Source: Bacillota bacterium (GTDB taxonomy: Bacteria; Bacillota; Clostridia; Saccharofermentanales; Fastidiosipilaceae). From it: 64,000 nt of DNA. Positions 1 through 8,845 of the stretch are shown piece after piece. The notes beneath the pieces were generated by a model, which saw only the letters and a list, made by a program, of their open reading frames with translations, had not been told where the DNA came from and ran no database searches. How positions within the stretch are numbered: position 1 is the stretch's first letter; every line of letters starts with the position of its first letter. The position numbers were made by a program, and so were the translations under genes. Location of the stretch: assembly GCA_023420115.1 (NCBI GenBank), contig JAEZWR010000067.1:93226-157225 (forward strand), written 5' to 3'.

Positions 1-144
1 TCTGTTTCTAAAAATACGGACTTGCTAATTGCTGGTGATGCTGCTGGTTCAAAATTGTCAAAGGCTCACAGTCTTAATGTAAAGGTTATGAACAAAGATG
101 AATTTTTGGATATTTTGAAAGAGTATAAGTGCTTAGATGAGTAA
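1..144 (+). CDS. ligA: NAD-dependent DNA ligase, C-terminal end (partial)
   Basis: This is the last 47 codons of a gene entering from the left edge. The translated end contains the stretch TDLLIAGDAAGSKLSKA followed by a hydrophobic helix. That is the glycine- and lysine-rich core of the BRCT domain that closes bacterial NAD-dependent DNA ligase, which joins Okazaki fragments and repair nicks. Only the BRCT half is visible, so the ligase identity rests on that motif alone; another BRCT protein is possible but much less common in bacteria. The stop overlaps the next start by 8 nt, so the two genes are probably cotranscribed. Confidence 0.8.
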   Translation, partial: SVSKNTDLLIAGDAAGSKLSKAHSLNVKVMNKDEFLDILKEYKCLDE

Positions 145-538
145 TTTTATATTTATTCTTATTTTTAGATTCCTAATTTCTATAATTCTAGTCTATTTCT
201 TTGTAAGGATAATAAAGTCTAGAAAAGGTAGTTTTTTCACTAACTTTAATTCATATATTTTGCCAGTATTATTGTCTTCTATTACATTAATCCATGTATG
301 GTTTTTCACCTTGCCAGCAATTCTAGATTTCACTGATTTAATATATAATAATTTAAGTATCAGACAGTGTATTTTTGTTAGAAAAGGAATACTACCTCAA
401 ATATATATAAGTGATGAAGATGAAGTATTCCTGAGTTCACTGAGTATTCATATTAATGAGCAATATAATATTGGATATCTTCCTCGAACCAAGACAATTA
501 TTACGATGATCGATAATCACGATTCAAATTTAGAATAA
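137..538 (+). CDS. Hypothetical membrane protein, two TM helices
   Basis: I do not recognise this 133-aa protein. It starts inside the last codons of ligA (8-nt overlap, translational coupling likely). Two hydrophobic segments are visible at about residues 4-27 and 40-66, followed by a roughly 65-residue soluble tail with no cysteines arranged as a metal site. It is followed after 45 nt by another membrane-anchored protein in the same direction, so it probably belongs to one operon running to 3.27 kb. No function can be assigned. Confidence 0.6.
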   Translation: MSNFIFILIFRFLISIILVYFFVRIIKSRKGSFFTNFNSYILPVLLSSITLIHVWFFTLPAILDFTDLIYNNLSIRQCIFVRKGILPQIYISDEDEVFLSSLSIHINEQYNIGYLPRTKTIITMIDNHDSNLE

Positions 539-583
539 AATTTAAGATAGTTATATGCTAAGTAAATTACATAGGGGATAATA

Positions 584-2326
584 ATGAAGAAAAAAAACAA
601 ACATATATTATTTATTTTTTTATTTATAATTTTTCTTATTTCAGCTATTCTTTTTTATCTATATATTTTCCCAGAGTTAGGTAATAAGGGAAGAGCCAAA
701 CGATTTGAGACTGCAGCAATTGAGAGTTTGGAAAAAGGGGAAACTTCAGCTGCTGTTCAACTTCTTCGTCAAGCTCTAATTTTTGAAAATACTGATGAGA
801 GAAAATTGTTGCTTAGCAAACTACTTCTTGCCGATGGAAATTATGATGAAGCTTCCAGCAACCTTGAAACAATAACAAATCGCGATTCTCAGTATAATAA
901 ATATAAATTAGCTGTAGAGATATATAAAAATATAGATAACTTAGATCTTGATAGTGTAAGCAATGATTTAAAAAATGACGCTGCAAATAATTATGAATCT
1001 TTTAAACTTTTAGATCGCAAACATATAGATGAACTTATTAATTTGATTCAAAATGATATTTATATTGGTGATGACGAAAGTAGTAAATTCGACTTAAACT
1101 CAAGTGCCGGCTTACTTGATATTTTGGCTACTCAATATAAAGATGAAGATAAGTTCTTATTAATTAGGACAGATATAGCAATTTTACAAAATGATGCTAA
1201 TTTCTTTATAAATAACAAGGATAACTTGCTTAAAATTGTTAATTCGTCTGATAGACGTTCGTCAGAAGTATTTAGTCTCTTAAAAGATGCTAATCAAGAT
1301 GATTTACTTCTTTACTTATCAAAGGAATTGGATAAAAGTGGTAGCTTAAATAAGATGGCAATAAATATTCTTTATGATGAGGCAATTAAATCATCTAATA
1401 TTAATGACGCAAATTCTTATCTCAGCAAGGGTTTAGATCTAGGTTTCTTCGGTGGTGATAAGTTATATAAGAATTTTGCTAATACTAATGGAAATCTGAA
1501 TAATCAAGGTTTTCTAACAGAAACTGACGATTATTATTTCTTTACACAATATAATACTAGAGCCTTGCATAGATCTGATCTAAATATGGAAAATGAAATA
1601 GAACTTACAAACCTACCTGCTGAACTAATCTCATCGTGGAAAGATAAGGTATATTTTATATCTCCATCTAGTAATAGAGCTTTATATTCTATCTCAATAA
1701 ATGGTGGGGAGCCCGAAGAAATATATACTGAATCAGTAAAGGATTATATAATGGTTGATGGAATTATTTATTTCATTAATCTAAATAATCATCATATGTA
1801 TAGTTTAAATATTGATAATAAAGAACTTAAACAACTTGGTGATTTACAAGCGAATGAAATTGCTAGTGATGGATTAAAATTGTTTTTCACGGATATTAAC
1901 CGAGATAATGCTATATCTAGCATCGATTTCAATGGCGAGAATTTAATGGAATTAAATAATGCAACCTCATCATCATTAAATCCATCAGGGGGAAATATAT
2001 ATTATATAAATCTATCTTCAAATAGCAGTATATTTGTAATGCTCAGGGATGGAAAAAATGATAGACCTCTTCCTCTTCCAAGTAATATAAAACGTTTAAA
2101 TGTAGAAGAGAATAAAGATAGTGGAGAGGAAATGATTTATTTTGTCAATCAAGGAATCTACAGAAGTGATGTAGCTGGCTCTGATATTGTTAATTTGAGT
2201 ACAGCTTCAACGTCAGATATAGCTATAATAAAATCATCTCTCGTATTTAGAAATGATGATAATAACTGGGTGCTTACTAGTATAGATAAAGAAAGTGGTG
2301 ATATTGGTGTCTTTGACGGAGACTAA
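584..2326 (+). CDS. Membrane-anchored protein with TPR-like region and DUF5050-like propeller
   Basis: A 580-aa protein with a lysine-rich start and one N-terminal hydrophobic helix (about residues 7-27), so the bulk is expected outside the membrane. Residues about 36-100 look like helical TPR-type repeats. The C-terminal half (about 300-575) has recurring YYFFTQYN, VYFISPSSN, IIYFINLNN and IYYINLSSN segments about 40 residues apart, the pattern of DUF5050-type beta-propeller repeats found in clostridial surface proteins. A GGGGATA ribosome site precedes the ATG. Function is unknown; a role in surface sensing or envelope assembly is only a guess. Confidence 0.6.
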   Translation: MKKKNKHILFIFLFIIFLISAILFYLYIFPELGNKGRAKRFETAAIESLEKGETSAAVQLLRQALIFENTDERKLLLSKLLLADGNYDEASSNLETITNRDSQYNKYKLAVEIYKNIDNLDLDSVSNDLKNDAANNYESFKLLDRKHIDELINLIQNDIYIGDDESSKFDLNSSAGLLDILATQYKDEDKFLLIRTDIAILQNDANFFINNKDNLLKIVNSSDRRSSEVFSLLKDANQDDLLLYLSKELDKSGSLNKMAINILYDEAIKSSNINDANSYLSKGLDLGFFGGDKLYKNFANTNGNLNNQGFLTETDDYYFFTQYNTRALHRSDLNMENEIELTNLPAELISSWKDKVYFISPSSNRALYSISINGGEPEEIYTESVKDYIMVDGIIYFINLNNHHMYSLNIDNKELKQLGDLQANEIASDGLKLFFTDINRDNAISSIDFNGENLMELNNATSSSLNPSGGNIYYINLSSNSSIFVMLRDGKNDRPLPLPSNIKRLNVEENKDSGEEMIYFVNQGIYRSDVAGSDIVNLSTASTSDIAIIKSSLVFRNDDNNWVLTSIDKESGDIGVFDGD

Positions 2327-3269
2327 TTTATTAAATCAACTTAAATTTAATCAAGACCTTCTTAATCAAGTCTATATAAGTGATCCTACAATTCTAAATA
2401 AGATAAGTGATATCAAATATATATATTCGGATTTAGATGGAACTTTGCTTCATGATAATCAAAGCATAACAGCACTTACCCAAGCCTGCATCTTATACAT
2501 TAAGGATAAGTATAAGATAGAATTTGGTCTTTGTAGCGGTAGAATTGATTGCCAAATGACTTTATATTCAGCTATCACTAAATCAGAAATTCCACTTATA
2601 TCATGCAATGGAGCCTTGTTAAGAAAAGCCAATGAGCAAATATTATTCATCAATGAAATAAATAAAATAGACGCAAGCAAACTAAGTTCATATCTCATTA
2701 AAAATAATATTGATTTTTTACTATATACAACTGAAGCTGTATATTATCCATACCAAGACTCTGACTCACTTAAGCCATTCATTAAATATAATGAGAATTG
2801 CAAAAATTATGGGCAAGAACCTGTAAAATTATATAAGTTAACTATCGATAATTTACCTAATAAAATTATCAAATTTAAAATTCTTTGTACAGCTGATGAA
2901 TTAGAACATATAGATACTATAAATAATTATATTAATAATGTAGATGGACTTGAGTTCATTCGTTCTTCTTCCACTGTTATGGATATCATGAAAACTGGAA
3001 CTGATAAGGGAAGTGGTTTACTTAAATTTTGTGAGCTATATAATTGCAAATTAGACAATATAATTTATTTCGGTGATCACTTAAATGATTTATCGGCACT
3101 AACTAAGGTAGGTATGGCAGTAACCGTTGATAATGCAGAAAAGGAGTGTAAAGACGCAGCCCAGATAATTTCAGTTAATAATAATGATGATGGCTTGGCC
3201 TATGCTCTGATTAAAATTTTTAATATAAATATATCTGAACTTGAAAAGTTTTATCAAGATATCATTTGA
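2295..3269 (+). CDS. Cof-type HAD-superfamily hydrolase
   Basis: All HAD signature motifs are visible: motif I DLDGTLLHD at about residues 46-54 (nucleophile and acid/base Asp), motif II in the segment LCSGR, and the late motif FGDHLNDLSAL with metal-binding Asp residues. The large cap between motifs II and III and the 324-aa length fit the Cof/YidA-type sugar-phosphate or flavin-precursor phosphatases; the substrate is not predictable. The longest reading starts at a GTG overlapping the preceding gene by 32 nt. The true start is uncertain because several GTG and TTG codons follow and none has a strong ribosome site. It is likely the last gene of the operon. Confidence 0.82.
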   Translation: MVILVSLTETNLLNQLKFNQDLLNQVYISDPTILNKISDIKYIYSDLDGTLLHDNQSITALTQACILYIKDKYKIEFGLCSGRIDCQMTLYSAITKSEIPLISCNGALLRKANEQILFINEINKIDASKLSSYLIKNNIDFLLYTTEAVYYPYQDSDSLKPFIKYNENCKNYGQEPVKLYKLTIDNLPNKIIKFKILCTADELEHIDTINNYINNVDGLEFIRSSSTVMDIMKTGTDKGSGLLKFCELYNCKLDNIIYFGDHLNDLSALTKVGMAVTVDNAEKECKDAAQIISVNNNDDGLAYALIKIFNINISELEKFYQDII

Positions 3270-3324
3270 GACAATATAAATAAATTTTTTATTCTATTAT
3301 ATTTGTATTGATATGGAGGCGCTT

Positions 3325-3567
3325 ATGTTTGTAGTAACAAAAGATATGACTATAACTGATGTTTTAATGTTAGACGATGGTCTAATTCCTATCTTCTTTG
3401 AGAATGGATTATATTGTATTGGCTGTATGATGGCTTCTGGCGAAACTATAGAAGAGGCATGCATGGTACATGGTATGGATTTAGAACATCTACTTGATAC
3501 AATTAATGTATTTCTTAATGGTGCTGATTATAAAGAAAAATTGGCAAAAGAAAATGAAAATATTTAG
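3325..3567 (+). CDS. DUF1858 domain protein (CxGC motif)
   Basis: An 80-aa protein matching the DUF1858 family: a short helical domain beginning with VTKDMTITDVL, a phenylalanine- and glycine-containing turn and the redox-type motif CIGCMM at about residues 32-37. DUF1858 proteins are common in anaerobes and are thought to be linked to disulfide or hybrid-cluster chemistry; no reaction is established. I chose the ATG at 3325 rather than the in-frame ATG at 3313 because GGAGG at 3315-3319 sits 5 nt upstream of it and overlaps the earlier ATG. A strong terminator follows directly, so this is probably a single-gene unit. Confidence 0.8.
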   Translation: MFVVTKDMTITDVLMLDDGLIPIFFENGLYCIGCMMASGETIEEACMVHGMDLEHLLDTINVFLNGADYKEKLAKENENI

Positions 3568-3584
3568 TTAAGTACATTTATTGT

Positions 3585-3622
3585 AAAGGAAGGAAGTCAA
3601 TAGATTGACTTCCTTCCTTTTA
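3585..3622 (+). terminator. Rho-independent terminator after DUF1858 gene
   Basis: A near-perfect inverted repeat, AAGGAAGGAAGTCAA paired with TTGACTTCCTTCCTT around a 4-nt loop, ends in a short T run. The A-rich left arm gives T residues on the minus strand too, so it may also end the convergent Spo0A-like gene. Confidence 0.85.
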
Positions 3623-4573
3623 TTATGCCGCAGTATATATTGGAATATTTGTAGTCTGATTATTTAATTCTGTCTTATTATAAGTATCATTTTTTATATT
3701 AGTACAATAGTCAAGTAAATCTTGACCATTGTTAATCACCTTAACTAATACTTCTCTATCCATTTCATTTAAAATTTTCGTATATTCTGAAAATTTTAAT
3801 CTAGCATAACAATATAGCATTGATAAACAATCAATATTCCCTAATCTAAATCCAGATTTACTAACACCATATAAAATTACACGCTCTATAACTCTACAAT
3901 CCTTATTATATTTTTTTGCTAAAACGGGATATACATTTTTACTTAGTGGTCGTAATTTCATTGGATCGCAATTACACATATCTAATATATCTGCTATATA
4001 CTTGTATGCTGATAAATTACTATTTATATTATATTTATCCAGACTTTCGATAATAGCCTTTTTCTTGAGTTCTGACATATACTTATTTAATTTTTCCTCA
4101 TTTAAATCATCTCCATTTAAAAGGGGAGTAGAATTCATATTATCATCAGTCTTTTGTATAATTTTAGAAACTTGATAAATCTCTTTGTTATCATAAATAC
4201 TGATTTTATTATAATAGTCTTGTTTAATATATTGGTATTTATCATTAGGATATTTATTTTCGAAGAATACCATACTATTATTTCTATTAATTTTATCTGG
4301 TATTACTACATTATCTTTCTTATCATTTATAAATCCCTCTCCATAAAATTTTTCAAGTATCTGCTCAACTCTATATTTAACTTTAAAAAGATTATCTCTG
4401 CCGTCCAATATATATTTGTTTCTGCCTGCAATATCATATATAGCAAGTATTCCATCCTTTTCTAATAATTTATTCAGTCTATTAAGTAAGTCTTTATCAC
4501 TAGAAACTAGATAAAACAATGGATATTGTTTAGACAATTGGTCATCACTTAATTCAATTCTTGTATTATTCAT
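3623..4573 (-). CDS. Spo0A C-terminal-domain protein with degenerate receiver
   Basis: Residues about 172-258 of this 316-aa protein align well by eye with the DNA-binding (Spo0A_C) domain of the sporulation master regulator: an early helix, a conserved Tyr, then VYPVLAKKYNKD (Spo0A: LYPDIAKKFNTT), VIERVILYGVSKS and the ending GNIDCLSMLYCY (Spo0A: GNIDSISSLFGY). The N-terminal 75 residues resemble only the first strand-helix-strand of a receiver (FYLVSSDKDLLNRLNKLLE). The acidic pocket and phospho-acceptor Asp of Spo0A are not recognisable, and a polar linker of about 95 residues follows. It is therefore probably a DNA-binding regulator not controlled by ordinary phosphorelay. It is monocistronic, with an unusual palindrome upstream shared with hfq. 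Confidence 0.7.
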   Translation of the reverse strand: MNNTRIELSDDQLSKQYPLFYLVSSDKDLLNRLNKLLEKDGILAIYDIAGRNKYILDGRDNLFKVKYRVEQILEKFYGEGFINDKKDNVVIPDKINRNNSMVFFENKYPNDKYQYIKQDYYNKISIYDNKEIYQVSKIIQKTDDNMNSTPLLNGDDLNEEKLNKYMSELKKKAIIESLDKYNINSNLSAYKYIADILDMCNCDPMKLRPLSKNVYPVLAKKYNKDCRVIERVILYGVSKSGFRLGNIDCLSMLYCYARLKFSEYTKILNEMDREVLVKVINNGQDLLDYCTNIKNDTYNKTELNNQTTNIPIYTAA

Positions 4574-4636
4574 AAACCTGTACCTTTATATTAAATTTGC
4601 TTATACAGACAATTTTGATTTTGTTATATACTAATT

Positions 4637-4656
4637 ACAATCGCTATAGCGAAAAT
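4637..4656 (-). promoter_or_regulatory. Palindromic element shared with hfq upstream region
   Basis: On the minus strand this reads ATTTTCGCTATAGCGATTGT, with the 10-bp perfect palindrome CGCTATAGCG at 4642-4651. The identical 20 nt occur upstream of hfq (46568-46587). In both cases the palindrome ends exactly 68 nt before the start codon, in the same orientation. It is a candidate operator or activator site. The binding protein is unknown. Confidence 0.55.
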
Positions 4657-4715
4657 TTGTAAAAACACTATTAATAAATTCGATAATACTAGAAATTAAG
4701 CAGATAGTGTGATCA

Positions 4716-4752
4716 AAAAAAAGCACTTGAACAAGTCTCAAGTGCTTTTTTA
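4716..4752 (-). terminator. Terminator of the rnf operon region (bidirectional)
   Basis: The stem GCACTTGA/TCAAGTGC has a 7-nt loop and is flanked by an A run on the left and a T run on the right, so it can act on either strand. It lies downstream of the Spo0A-like promoter region and 26 nt beyond the rnfB stop on the minus strand. Confidence 0.8.
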
Positions 4753-4777
4753 AATAAATATAAAATCAACTAATTAC

Positions 4778-5629
4778 TTATGAAGCTTCTTGCTTATTGT
4801 CTTCAGTACTTAATTCAAATGTCTTGAGTGGTAGCATTTGCATAGATCCTGTTGGACAATTCTTCACACATAAATTGCATCCTACACAGGTCTCATAATC
4901 GACTGTAGCATTATTATTTTCGACTTTAATGCAATCTTTAGGACACTTTTTTGCACAAATGCCACAAGCAATACATGCAACTGAACAATTCTTTCTAGCC
5001 ACAGCACCTTTTTCGTGATTACTACAAAGATTAACGGCATTCTTTTTGCTTAGTGGAACCAACGAAATAATTTTTTTAGGGCAGACTGCGATGCAAATTT
5101 TACAAGCTTTACACAATCTTGGATCTACAACAGCTACGCCATCTTTAAGATTTATAGCATCAAAAGGACAAGCTCGAACACAATCGCCAAAACCTAAACA
5201 TGCTTCACTACATTTTTTAGGTCCACCAAGCACCTGACTTGCCATTTGACAACTACTAACTCCATAATAATCCGCACGTGTACTAGTATTTTCACAAGTT
5301 CCTCTACATTTTACTACAGCGGTCATTTGATATTTTCCTGGACTTGCACTAATTCCCAAAGCATCAGATACTTTTTCCATAACATCTTTACCGCCTGGAG
5401 CACAAAGAGAGCAATTGGAAGTCTCACCAGAAGCTAAAGCAACCGCATAACCTTGACAACCCGAATATCCACAGGCACCACAGTTGGCACCTGGTAATAT
5501 CTCAATAATTTCTTCTTCTTTTGGATTGACCGGAACAGCCATTATTATTGAGGCTATGGTCAGAACTATGCCAACTACTGTTCCTGCTATCGCCAAAAGT
5601 CCTACTGCTATCAATATACTACTGTTCAT
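4778..5629 (-). CDS. rnfB: Rnf electron transport complex subunit B
   Basis: RnfB is the ferredoxin-accepting iron-sulfur subunit of the membrane Rnf complex, which couples reduced ferredoxin oxidation to NAD reduction and Na+ or H+ export. The 283-aa product has one N-terminal hydrophobic anchor (about residues 5-30), then the diagnostic motif CGACGYSGC of the Fe-S domain. Several ferredoxin-type CxxCxxCxxxCP clusters follow (for example CKACKICIAVCP, CIACGICAKKCP and CVGCNLCVKNCP). It is the last gene of a tight six-gene minus-strand operon, 12 nt after rnfA, with AGGAGG before the ATG. Confidence 0.95.
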   Translation of the reverse strand: MNSSILIAVGLLAIAGTVVGIVLTIASIIMAVPVNPKEEEIIEILPGANCGACGYSGCQGYAVALASGETSNCSLCAPGGKDVMEKVSDALGISASPGKYQMTAVVKCRGTCENTSTRADYYGVSSCQMASQVLGGPKKCSEACLGFGDCVRACPFDAINLKDGVAVVDPRLCKACKICIAVCPKKIISLVPLSKKNAVNLCSNHEKGAVARKNCSVACIACGICAKKCPKDCIKVENNNATVDYETCVGCNLCVKNCPTGSMQMLPLKTFELSTEDNKQEAS

Positions 5630-5641
5630 ATAAACCTCCTC

Positions 5642-6238
5642 TTACATAGCAAATAAACGCTCTACCAAACCAGTGAAGCCAAGGAAGGATACAGAAGTGA
5701 TAGAAGCTGCTATAAGAGTAATTGGCAAGCCTTGAAGGCTTTTGGGGATATCACATGATTCCATTCTATTTCTAACACCTGCAAAGATTACGATTGCCAA
5801 CATAAATCCTAAACCAGCACCTATTGAACTTACCATAGACTGTAAAAAGTTATATTCATTTTGTATATTCAATAGCACTACACCCAAAACTGCACAGTTT
5901 GTTGTAATAAGTGGGAGGAAAATTCCTAACGATTTATATAGGGGAGGAATATATCTTTTTAATGTAAATTCAACCAATTGTACAAGTCCAGCAATGACTA
6001 AAATAAATGTTACTGTCTGTAAATATTCGAGACCAAAAGCTTTTAGTAAAAATGTATTAATCGGATAACAAACTGCAGTTGCAAGAACCATAACAAAAGT
6101 AACTGCTATACTCATACCAAGTGCTGTATCGATTTTCTTTGAGACGCCGAGAAAAGGACAAATACCAAGAAATTGGACTAAAACATAGTTATTAGTCAAA
6201 ATTGCCGTCATCAAAATAAATAATAATGAAGTGTTCAT
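5642..6238 (-). CDS. rnfA: Rnf complex subunit A
   Basis: A 198-aa integral membrane subunit with about six hydrophobic helices. It starts NTSLLFILMTAILTNNYVLVQ and contains FLGICPFLGVSKK, the cysteine-bearing stretch typical of RnfA and NqrE. RnfA and RnfE form the inverted-topology pair at the centre of the complex and are thought to hold an Fe-S centre between them. The start has GGAGAA upstream and lies 3 nt after the rnfE stop, so the genes are cotranscribed and probably translationally coupled. Confidence 0.95.
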   Translation of the reverse strand: MNTSLLFILMTAILTNNYVLVQFLGICPFLGVSKKIDTALGMSIAVTFVMVLATAVCYPINTFLLKAFGLEYLQTVTFILVIAGLVQLVEFTLKRYIPPLYKSLGIFLPLITTNCAVLGVVLLNIQNEYNFLQSMVSSIGAGLGFMLAIVIFAGVRNRMESCDIPKSLQGLPITLIAASITSVSFLGFTGLVERLFAM

Positions 6239-6241
6239 AAA

Positions 6242-7231
6242 TTAGTTCTCCTCACCCTTATTATTCAAATTATTCTTATCTGAACTTAAACCTCTATTAT
6301 CAGCGACTTTATCAGTGACACTATCATAGGATGAGGCTGGTCCAAGATCTTCTGGAAGATCAATGATGTGAGCATCGACAAACTCATTATTCTTTACTTG
6401 TTCAAAGCCATCTGCAAACTCTCTATTATCTGATGTTGATTCACCATCAACAGATTTTGTAGTGGCTTCATTTGGCTGACTACTAGTATTCTGCTTCTTA
6501 CTTGAACTCGTAATAGAAGATATTTTTTTATCCTTGACAGCCTTTATTGCAGCTCCGCAGGATGCCGAATTTATACAACCAGCACAGCAATTCATCTCCA
6601 TTGGTGGCATACCATATTTTTTTGATAGAGAATTTGCTAGTGCAACAAGAATTCCAAATACGAAAAAACCGCCAGGCGGAAGTATGAATATAACAATTGG
6701 AGGAATAGATGCTGGCCATATAGCAAAATTTAAAATACTACCAGCACCAAAGAATTCTCTTATAATTCCCATCAATGCTAAGGCGGCAGTAAATCCTATG
6801 CCCATACCAAGTCCATCTATAGCAGATAAAAATATTGGATTCTTGCTGGCGTAGGCCTCTGCACGTCCTAAAATAATGCAGTTAACAACAATTAATGGCA
6901 GATACACACCAAGCTGAGTATCAATTTCTGGGAGATAAGCTTTTACCAGCATTTGAATTATTGTAACGAAACTAGCAATAATCGTTATAAAAGCAGGTAT
7001 ACGAACTTTATCAGGAATAAGTTTACGAAGTGAAGAGATAACTATATTAGAGCATATTAAAACCAAGGTAGCAGCAAAGCCCATACCAAGTGCACTTTGA
7101 ACTGAAGTACTTACAGCTAATGTTGGACACGTTCCTAATGCTAATCTTAAAACAGGATTTTCTATTACTAGGCCTCTGCTAAGAACTTTACCATATTCAC
7201 ATTTTTTATTCATAGTTGCAGAACTACTCAT
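6242..7231 (-). CDS. rnfE: Rnf complex subunit E with long polar C-terminal tail
   Basis: The first about 210 residues are the RnfE/NqrD membrane core: NPVLRLALGTCPTLAVS near the start (the counterpart of the RnfA cysteine stretch) and about six hydrophobic helices. It is then followed by a cysteine-rich motif, NCCAGCINSASCG, at about residues 214-226 and a hydrophilic Ser-, Asn- and Asp-rich tail of about 100 residues. RnfE proteins are usually about 200-230 aa, so this 329-aa form is clearly extended. The Cys cluster could bind another Fe-S centre, but that is inference. It lies 3 nt after rnfG. Confidence 0.92.
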   Translation of the reverse strand: MSSSATMNKKCEYGKVLSRGLVIENPVLRLALGTCPTLAVSTSVQSALGMGFAATLVLICSNIVISSLRKLIPDKVRIPAFITIIASFVTIIQMLVKAYLPEIDTQLGVYLPLIVVNCIILGRAEAYASKNPIFLSAIDGLGMGIGFTAALALMGIIREFFGAGSILNFAIWPASIPPIVIFILPPGGFFVFGILVALANSLSKKYGMPPMEMNCCAGCINSASCGAAIKAVKDKKISSITSSSKKQNTSSQPNEATTKSVDGESTSDNREFADGFEQVKNNEFVDAHIIDLPEDLGPASSYDSVTDKVADNRGLSSDKNNLNNKGEEN

Positions 7232-7233
7232 AA

Positions 7234-7812
7234 TTATTTTCCTCCCTCCAAACTTTTATAAAGCTCAAAAGCAGTCTTACATGCATCACTTACAGCATTG
7301 CTGGTTATCGTGGCCCCAGTAAGAGCTTGAACTTCGTTATCTCCTGCCTTACTTTTGACGAGAGTGAAACCAGAATCTGCATTAAGACCTGTAAATTGCT
7401 TCATAAAATCAGGACTATTAGCTCTCATGCCGAGACCTGCTGTTTCATTCAGTTGCAGAAAATTTATACCTGTTATATTTCCATTCATATCAATTCCAGA
7501 CATAACTACTACATCACCGCCATAGCCTTTGCCGGATGTAGTAAATATATAAGCAATCTTTTCATTATTCTCGTTATATGCTTCGTAATATTGATAATCT
7601 TGTCCATTGTAATTTAAAGACATAACATCAGAAAACTCGTTTGCTTCTGAAACAATTGTCTTTTTCGCCTTGTTTTCATTATCAATTTTTATCTGTTCTA
7701 TAAGAGGTAAACTCACTTGGTTTGTAAGAGCGAGTAGAAAAGATGAAAATAAGCAGATAAGTAAAAGAACAATTGTAGGATAAAATAGATTTTTAAATTT
7801 ATCTTTGTTCAT
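7234..7812 (-). CDS. rnfG: Rnf complex subunit G, covalent flavoprotein
   Basis: RnfG is anchored by one N-terminal helix (about residues 11-31) with its FMN-binding domain outside the membrane. The FMN attachment motif ALTGATITSNAV is present near residue 165; the threonine in the TGAT-type motif receives FMN phosphodiester-linked by the ApbE transferase in this family. The domain also shows GKGYGGDVVVM and ETAGLGMRA, typical of the RnfG/NqrC fold. Its start overlaps the rnfD 3' end by 14 nt. At 192 aa it has the usual length. Confidence 0.95.
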   Translation of the reverse strand: MNKDKFKNLFYPTIVLLLICLFSSFLLALTNQVSLPLIEQIKIDNENKAKKTIVSEANEFSDVMSLNYNGQDYQYYEAYNENNEKIAYIFTTSGKGYGGDVVVMSGIDMNGNITGINFLQLNETAGLGMRANSPDFMKQFTGLNADSGFTLVKSKAGDNEVQALTGATITSNAVSDACKTAFELYKSLEGGK

Positions 7813-8845
7813 TCTTTTTTCCTCCTGAAGCTAATTTTCTAAAAGAAAACTTATGATCTACCCCAAAGGCCACTGGACTTGTATATAGCTCAATAAGAGG
7901 AACGATTAAATTCATCAAAATAATGGCAAAACTGACACCCTCTGGAAGGGAAGCAAATGTTCTAATTAGAAAAGTTAGGATACCACAACCTATAGCATAG
8001 ATTATTTTTCCGGTCCTATGGAGGGGAGAAGTGGAGTAATCTGTAGCCATGAAAACTGCGCCCAGAATAAGACCTCCAGCCATTAATTGGTATGCCAAAT
8101 ACTCAAAATTAAAATTTCCATAAATCAATACTAATATAGCAAAAGTAAATATATATACACAGGGAATTGTTAACTTGATTACTCTTCTATATATAAGCCA
8201 CACGAAACCGATAAGTAGCGCCAATATACAAGTTTCGCCTAATGAACCAGCATGTTTACCTAGAAACATATCTAAAAGACTGGGCATTGAAGAATTGTTA
8301 ATCGCAGCTACTCCTTCATGTGAAAAATAAGAAAGCGGAGTAGCAGAACTCACTCCATCTAGCGAAGAAGCTGGGAAAAAGGAATTAACATTTTGAGTCC
8401 AAGTTGCCATTTGGGTGGGAAATGACGAAAGAAGTACAATTCTTCCCATAAGTGCAGGATTGACAAAATTTTGTCCGATACCTCCAAAAAATTGTTTGAC
8501 AACTACAATTGCCACAAGAGCAGCAAAAACAACCATCCAAAGTGGAATTGAAATAGGAAGATTAAAAGCGAGAAGAATACCTGTAACTACTGCGCTCATA
8601 TCTGAAATTGTTGAATTTCTTTTCATTATTTTCCTACTTATATACTCAAAAAATACACAAGAAAATACTGAAGTTAAGACTACAACAAGCGATTTCCATC
8701 CAAAGAGATAAAATGAGGCAATCAATGCTGGAAACAGAGCGATTATCACATCTGTCATTAAACGTTTAGTAGATAAAACACCATGTGCGTGCGGTGAAGA
8801 ACTTATCGTGAATTTTAGATTATCAACAATTGATTTTTCGTTCAT
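7799..8845 (-). CDS. rnfD: Rnf complex subunit D
   Basis: A 348-aa polytopic membrane subunit. The motif MATDYSTSPLHRTGK at about residues 260-275 is the covalent flavin region of RnfD/NqrB, and ISSSPHAH near the start plus about eight hydrophobic helices complete the match. An in-frame extension up to 8950 exists but lies inside rnfC. I chose the ATG at 8845 because it overlaps the rnfC stop by one base (TAATG), the usual coupled arrangement, and yields the family N-terminus MNEKSIVDNLKFT. Confidence 0.93.
   Translation of the reverse strand: MNEKSIVDNLKFTISSSPHAHGVLSTKRLMTDVIIALFPALIASFYLFGWKSLVVVLTSVFSCVFFEYISRKIMKRNSTISDMSAVVTGILLAFNLPISIPLWMVVFAALVAIVVVKQFFGGIGQNFVNPALMGRIVLLSSFPTQMATWTQNVNSFFPASSLDGVSSATPLSYFSHEGVAAINNSSMPSLLDMFLGKHAGSLGETCILALLIGFVWLIYRRVIKLTIPCVYIFTFAILVLIYGNFNFEYLAYQLMAGGLILGAVFMATDYSTSPLHRTGKIIYAIGCGILTFLIRTFASLPEGVSFAIILMNLIVPLIELYTSPVAFGVDHKFSFRKLASGGKKNEQR

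Noticed and set aside
4154..4465. 103-codon hydrophobic plus-strand frame opposite the Spo0A-like gene
   Set aside because: It is an antisense shadow in AT-rich coding DNA, without a ribosome site.
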